Shown piece after piece: positions 1 through 4,600 of a stretch of DNA of 7,357 nt (position 1 is the first letter of the stretch; the number at the start of each line of letters is the position of its first letter). Under the pieces are notes generated by a model that saw only the letters and a list, made by a program, of their open reading frames with translations, searched no databases and was not told the origin of the DNA. The translations under genes were made by a program, and so were the position numbers. The stretch is from Actinomycetes bacterium (GTDB taxonomy: Bacteria > Actinomycetota > Acidimicrobiia > Spongiisociales > UBA5794), in the NCBI GenBank assembly GCA_023336855.1, contig JAMBLK010000081.1, positions 1-7,357 on the forward strand. The letters run 5' to 3'.

Positions 1-639
1 CCGAAACTCATCGAGGCAGCCCTCGATGCCGGCGTCGTACCGGTCGAGGTCTACACCGTCGACGGCGGACCGGTCGTCGATCGATGTGATTCTGCTGGAG
101 CCGACGTGGTCGAGGTGAGTCGGATCGTCCTTGAGGCGGTCGCTACGACCGTTGAGCCACAGGATCCGGTCGCCGTTGTGAAGATCCCCGAGTCTCAGGC
201 GCTCAGCATCGAGCGACTGGTCGTGCTCGTCGACATCGCCGACCCCGGCAATCTGGGAACACTGATCCGCAGCGCCGCAACCTTCGGCTGGCAGGTCGCT
301 CTCCTCGGAGGAGCGGACCCGTGGAACCCGAAGGTGGTCAGATCTGCAGCGGGAGCGCACTTCGCCCGGAACCCCGGGCGGATCACCGATCTCGCAGAGA
401 TCACATCGCTCGGCTTCACGACCGTTGCGACCGTCGTGGCCGGCGGCCGCGCGCCCGCGGAGATTGTGTCGGAGACACCCATCGCTCTGCTGATCGGCAG
501 CGAGTCCCACGGTCTCCCCTCTGCGATGATTCAGCGTTGCGATCAGATGATGACGATTCCGATGTCGGGGAAGACCGAGAGCCTGAATGCAGCCGTCGCG
601 GGCAGCATCGGGATGTACGCTCTCTCCCGCTCCAACTAG
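1..639 (+). CDS. SpoU/TrmH-family RNA 2'-O-methyltransferase, 5'-truncated
   Basis: The reading frame is open from base 1, so the N-terminus lies outside the window; 212 residues are visible. SpoU (SPOUT) enzymes transfer a methyl group from S-adenosylmethionine to a ribose 2'-OH in rRNA or tRNA, in the cytoplasm. The first ~65 visible residues resemble the end of the substrate-binding domain and the linker seen in TrmH-like rRNA methyltransferases (VVEVSRIVLEAVA, then a VAVVKIPE strand). The three SpoU motifs follow. Motif 1 is DPGNLGTLIRSAATFGW (N84 and the catalytic-type R90, visible numbering). Motif 2 is ALLIGSESHGLP (about 162-173). Motif 3 is IPMSGKTESLNAAVAGSIG (about 186-204), which with motif 2 forms the trefoil-knot cofactor site. 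The C-terminus is intact and ends two residues after the usual terminal helix. RNA target and modified position cannot be told from sequence. The gene converges on the secreted-protein gene; no pheS follows, although trmH-pheS is a common order elsewhere. Confidence 0.93.
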   Translation, partial: PKLIEAALDAGVVPVEVYTVDGGPVVDRCDSAGADVVEVSRIVLEAVATTVEPQDPVAVVKIPESQALSIERLVVLVDIADPGNLGTLIRSAATFGWQVALLGGADPWNPKVVRSAAGAHFARNPGRITDLAEITSLGFTTVATVVAGGRAPAEIVSETPIALLIGSESHGLPSAMIQRCDQMMTIPMSGKTESLNAAVAGSIGMYALSRSN

Positions 640-741
640 GGCGCCCGCCTGCCGTGCGTAATGCCCCTGATATGCACCATCAGGTGAGATTCGGTACGCC
701 GGGAGCGTGTTGCAGTTGAGCTGCCGAGAGGGAGCTCATGA

Positions 742-797
742 GACCAGCCGATGGCCTTATCCCCGTCGTGTGGCGGGTTCAAGCTCATCGGCTGGTC
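742..797. terminator. Inverted repeat between convergent genes, possible bidirectional terminator
   Basis: GACCAGCCGATG at 742-753 is perfectly complementary to CATCGGCTGGTC at 786-797, giving a 12-bp stem. The 32-nt loop can form a second small stem (CCCG 762-765 with CGGG 774-777). It lies 102 bases after the methyltransferase stop and 52 bases past the stop of the opposite-strand gene, where a shared terminator would be expected. No T-tract follows on either strand. U-tract-less hairpins have been proposed as actinobacterial terminators, but the large loop makes this weak. A structured RNA or protein-binding site is also possible. Confidence 0.35.
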
Positions 798-849
798 CGT
801 TTAGTGGAGCGTCGCGTTGCTCCTTATCGGGTAGTGCTTTCGATTCGGC

Positions 850-1350
850 CTACGACAGTGCTTCACACATGGCGTCGAATTCCTCGTACCACGCCTGGTG
901 TGGTCCGTTGATGGTGAGTGCGCTTTCGTAACCGCCCTCGCCGTCGGGGGCCAAGATGATTCGTCCCGAGTCGTTGACCAGAATCCCACCGGCACCTGCG
1001 TGGAGATTCCAGACGTTGCCCTTGAGAGTCTCTATGCCAGTAGCGAGATCAATATCAACATTGACCGCGTAGTTCTCCCAGGCTTCGCCATCGGCGCTGG
1101 TCCAGAGAACCTTGCCGGTTTCGTGAATACGCATGCGCACCGGATCGCCGTCCTTGTTGGAGAACTCGGTCACCTTGTAGCTGCCCTCGGCAGCGGTGTA
1201 GACATCAAAGCCACACTCGGCAGTCATCTCGTCATTGAGGAAGCTGTAATCGAATTCCCCCTCGTCAACAACCTCAGGCGGCGTAGCCAACGCCGCGACC
1301 GGAATCATCATTATTGCCAATACTGCGAACACAATGGCTGCCTTACGCAT
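850..1350 (-). CDS. Small secreted protein of unknown function
   Basis: It encodes 166 residues starting at the ATG whose complement is at 1348-1350. An in-frame ATG 16 codons upstream (1398) exists, but the chosen start is preceded by a good ribosome binding site (AGAAGGGG, 8 nt spacer) and opens directly with a signal peptide: MRK, a hydrophobic run over residues 4-20, then an A-L-A cleavage site after residue 22. The mature part (~144 residues) is acidic and probably beta-rich, with repeated G/D turns. It has only two cysteines, C46 near its start and C162 five residues from the end, suited to one disulfide closing the domain. This layout (Cys-Gly-Phe near the N-terminus, a Cys-plus-small-residue end) recalls a loose group of secreted actinobacterial hypothetical proteins; that is recollection, not a search. 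No catalytic motif is visible. Its start faces the start of the giant regulator across a shared 291-bp region, so co-regulation or a shared extracellular role is plausible but inferred. Confidence 0.78.
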   Translation of the reverse strand: MRKAAIVFAVLAIMMIPVAALATPPEVVDEGEFDYSFLNDEMTAECGFDVYTAAEGSYKVTEFSNKDGDPVRMRIHETGKVLWTSADGEAWENYAVNVDIDLATGIETLKGNVWNLHAGAGGILVNDSGRIILAPDGEGGYESALTINGPHQAWYEEFDAMCEALS

Positions 1351-1358
1351 CCACTCAT

Positions 1359-1366
1359 CCCCTTCT
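1359..1366 (-). promoter_or_regulatory. Ribosome binding site of the secreted-protein gene
   Basis: On the minus strand AGAAGGGG lies 8 nt before the ATG at 1350. It is the best purine-rich site in this leader and decides the start in favour of 1350 over the upstream in-frame ATG at 1398, which would put 16 polar residues before the signal peptide. Confidence 0.7.
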
Positions 1367-1396
1367 GCTCCCTTCAGAGCATCGCCAATTGGCCTC

Positions 1397-1430
1397 AACC
1401 TACGAAACCGGTGTTAAGGGATTGTCAAAG
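1397..1430 (-). promoter_or_regulatory. Candidate promoter and SARP-type operator for the secreted-protein gene
   Basis: Reading the minus strand from 1430: CTTTGACA (1430-1423), 3 nt, then CCTTAACA (1419-1412), which matches the first copy at 6 of 8 positions with an exact 11-nt period. Nine nt later comes TAGGTT (1402-1397), which fits the TAnnnT form of an actinobacterial -10. The first copy also contains a consensus TTGACA, but 20 nt from this -10. Transcription would start near 1390, giving a leader of about 40 nt before the ATG at 1350. SARP regulators (AfsR, DnrI, ActII-ORF4 type) are known to bind heptamer direct repeats of 11-bp period just upstream of the -10, and a SARP is encoded next door. 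Pairing this site with that regulator is inference. Confidence 0.45.
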
Positions 1431-1466
1431 CCACGCGCTGACCACCCATACCCTGACTTATGGACC

Positions 1467-1516
1467 TGAATCGCTCTGGGTTCGTTGAGAGCCTCCAAGA
1501 ATCCCAGGGCGGTTCA
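1467..1516 (+). promoter_or_regulatory. 14-bp dyad / RNA hairpin in the divergent control region
   Basis: Bases 1467-1480 pair with 1503-1516 without bulges: 12 Watson-Crick pairs and 2 U-G pairs (1471-1512 and 1475-1508), loop of 22 nt (1481-1502). Both non-canonical pairs are U-G only if the plus strand is transcribed; the minus-strand RNA would have A-C mismatches. That favours a plus-strand RNA hairpin over a symmetric DNA site. It lies roughly midway between the two repeat pairs at 1412-1430 and 1539-1557. No U-tract follows. If the plus-strand promoter is the one at 1539-1572, this element would not be in that mRNA, so its role is unknown. Confidence 0.4.
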
Positions 1517-1538
1517 ATGTGGTGTGCATGGAGATCCT

Positions 1539-1572
1539 CTTTGACGTCCCTTTGACACGAGAAGTGCAGAGT
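1539..1572 (+). promoter_or_regulatory. Candidate promoter and SARP-type operator for the giant regulator
   Basis: CTTTGACG (1539-1546), 3 nt, then CTTTGACA (1550-1557) form a near-perfect direct repeat of 11-nt period. Nine nt later lies CAGAGT (1567-1572), a weak -10 (A at position 2, T at position 6). The downstream copy holds a consensus -35 TTGACA. An alternative -10 ending in TAT (1575-1580) gives conventional 17-nt spacing from that -35. The geometry mirrors the minus-strand site at 1397-1430: same octamer, same period, same 9-nt gap. A SARP protein encoded immediately downstream is the obvious candidate binder, which would make the gene autoregulated (inference). Confidence 0.45.
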
Positions 1573-1641
1573 GGGGGTATGCCAGCAGACGCAGCAGCAT
1601 TCACGGCTGCATCATCGGGACACGACGATTATGGTGCGGCC

Positions 1642-4600
1642 ATGCAATTCGGGGTTCTCGGACCTGTGGAGGCATCCGAGAAGCGGCGGCGACTGTCTCT
1701 GGGAGGGCCGAAACAGCGAACGGTGCTGGCCCTCCTGATCTCTCGTGCCGGAAGTGCCGTGTCGACGGACTTCCTCGTCGACGGGGTCTACGGCGACGAG
1801 TCAACCCAGGGCGCACGCCGATCCATTCAGACCTACGTGTCGAACCTGCGGCGTGAACTCGGGGAGATCATCGAAGCCACGGGATCGGGCTACATTCTGA
1901 ACGCCGCCCGGTCTGACGTGGATTCGCTCCTGTTCGAAGATGCTCTCTCGAAGGCTTCGGGTCTCGATGACCCCGAACGCGCCTCGCAAGCGCTCAGGGA
2001 CGCGCTGGCCCTGTGGCGCGGTCACCCCTATGCCGACGTTGACGGCTTCGATGAACTCGCCGCAGAGCGGACACGGCTCGGTGAGCTTCGCATGTCGGCA
2101 ATCGAACACCGCGTCGATGCGGATCTAACCCTCGGCCAGCACCGTCAGTTGATCGCCGAGCTCGAGTCGCTCACTGAAGAACACCCACTTCGCGAGCGAT
2201 TCCGTGCTCAGCACATGCTGGCGCTGTACCGGTGTGGGCGCCAGGCCGAGGCCCTGCGCGCTTACGAGAAGACGCGCAATTATCTCGTTGACGAGATGGG
2301 GCTTGATCCATCGCCGGACCTGCGCGATCTGGAGCAACGCATCCTCGACCAGGACCCAGCCCTCGGATTCGACAGCGGTCCCACCGTGAAACAGGCCTCG
2401 ATCCTCGTGGCAGATGTCGCGGATCCTCGTCTGCTCTCGGAACTGAGTCCTGCCGACCGCGACACAGTCATCACTCACCAGGCAGACGCTCTATGGGCCG
2501 GCGCCGCTGACAACGACGGAGGGTTGTTCGCTCACCGGGGATCAGCGATCTACGCGTTGTTCGACGACGTGGAAGGGGCCGTCAGCGCTGCTGCGACGAT
2601 CCAGCAGAGTCTTGCCGAGACGGGCGAACCGATGCGGATGGCGATCGGCGTGGGCGAGGTGCAGGTCTCTCAGGACGAAACAGTGGAAGGGCCGCCGGTC
2701 ACGAGGGCTGCCCAACTCATCGCTGCGGCACACGGGGGGCAGGTCCTTCTGTCCACCGAGGCCAACCATGCGCTCTCAGAGTCCGGCGGAGCCGGCTGGG
2801 TGGTTCGATCTCTCGGCCAGCATGACGTGGACAATTCGGGTCAGGCCAGGCCCGTCTATCAGATCATCGTCGACGGCCTCACGAGCGACTTCCCGCCGCT
2901 GCGCACGGAGATGCTCCCTCTTCCGCTCCCGATCACGACTCGTGGTCTTCCCGGCTACGAACTGCGCGAAGAGGTCGGATCAGGAGCATTCGGTGTTGTA
3001 CGCCGGGCGTATCAACCGTCCGTCGGGCGGGAGGTCGCGATCAAGATCATCAGACCGGAGTACGCGAACGACCCGCAGTTCATCCGGCGCTTCGAAGTCG
3101 AAGCCCAGCTTGTGGCACGACTGGAGCATCCCCACATCGTCCCGCTTCACGACTACTGGAGGAACCCGGATGGGGCGTTCCTCGTGTTGCGCTGGCTCGG
3201 CGGAGGAACACTGAGGGACCGGCTTGCCGGTGGGAGTCTGACAGTCTCTGAAGCCCAGGCTCTCCTTGCGGATATTGGGCCCGCTCTTGCGTTCGCTCAC
3301 CGGCGTGGTGTCGTGCACCGGGACATCAAACCCTCGAATGTGCTCCTCGATGATGAGGGCGGCGCCTATCTGTCGGACTTCGGGATCGCCAGCGATGTGG
3401 CACGGAATGGCGCGGGGAGCGTTGACCAGGACGTGCAGGCGCTCGCGGCGTTGTTGGAGCAGTGTCTGGGCGACTCGATTGACGACGCTGTCAGCGGTGT
3501 GTTGGAGCGCACAACGAGCGGTGACGGTTTCGCCGATGTGGACTCGTTCATGGTGGCGTGGGGAGAGGCGATGGGCACCGAGGATGCATCTGCGCGGGTC
3601 GTTGGGTTCACGCCAACACGGAATCCCTACAAAGGTCTCACCGCGTTCGGAGAGCACGATGCCGGAGACTTCCACGGTAGGGATGCCGAGATCGAAGAGA
3701 TCGTCAATACGCTCGCCGATCACTCCTTGATCGCGGTGATCGGGCCATCGGGGATCGGCAAGTCGTCGGTGGTGAGGGCGGGGATGATCCCTGCGTTGCG
3801 TTCGGGTGCGATCCCGGGTTCGGATGGGTGGCTCATCACGGGCATGCTGCCTGGTGCCTATCCGTATGAAGAGCTTGCATCGGCCCTGATGCGTGTGGCA
3901 GTCGAGATGCCTGCCGATCTCGAAGAGGACCTGCGCCGTGATGCTCGAGGCCTCGTGCGGTCGGTGAAGCGGTATGTGCCGGAAGGCGAGACTGTTCTGC
4001 TGGTCGTTGATCAGTTCGAGGAGCTGTTCACGCTGGGACAGGGTGAGGAGCGGGACGCGTTCCTCGCGATGGTTGCCGAGACCATTGGGGACGAACGGTC
4101 GAACGTTCGGATCGTCATCACGATGCGTGCCGACTTCTTCGATCGTCCACTTCGTTTCGCTGCCCTCGGCGATGCGCTCCGCGCCGGAACGATCCCAATC
4201 GCCGCACCATCGGACGAAGGGCTACACGCCATTGTCACAGAACCTGCTGAGAGCGTCGGAGTAGCTTTCGAGCCTGGCCTTGTCGAGCGCATCATCAGCG
4301 ATGTCAAGCACCAGCCGGGTGCGCTGCCCCTCCTGGAGTTCTCTCTTACCGAACTGTTCGCTCAACGGAATACAGATCTGCTGACGCTCGCTGCCTATGA
4401 GACATCGGGTGGTGTCCTCGGGGCCCTGGGCCGGCGAGCCGAGACGACCTACGCCGATCTCGACACTGAGGGTCAGGAAGCGGCACGTGAAACGTTCCTG
4501 CGTCTCGTCAACGTCACCGAAGCCGGACGAGACACGCGTAGACGTGTGCGCTTGACGGAACTCGAACGTCTTGGATTCACCGGTCTGGTGCTGAGCGACA

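Noticed and set aside
363..380. 7-bp GC hairpin with AACC loop
   Set aside because: It lies within conserved methyltransferase coding sequence and is explained by the codons for FARNPGR in a GC-rich genome.
666..684. 6-bp hairpin CCTGAT/ATCAGG shortly after the methyltransferase stop
   Set aside because: Too short, with a 7-nt loop and no T-tract; insufficient to call a terminator.
321..719. 132-codon plus-strand frame overlapping the methyltransferase
   Set aside because: It is an arginine-rich frame-shifted reading of the SpoU motifs, typical of a GC-rich shadow frame.
771..800. GGCGGGTTCAAG resembling a tRNA T-arm
   Set aside because: The stem does not close on the 3' side and no anticodon or acceptor arm can be built around it.
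898..1488. 196-codon plus-strand open frame opposite the secreted-protein gene
   Set aside because: Its translation shows no family pattern, while the minus strand has a clear signal peptide, ribosome binding site and two-cysteine design. High GC explains the open antisense frame.
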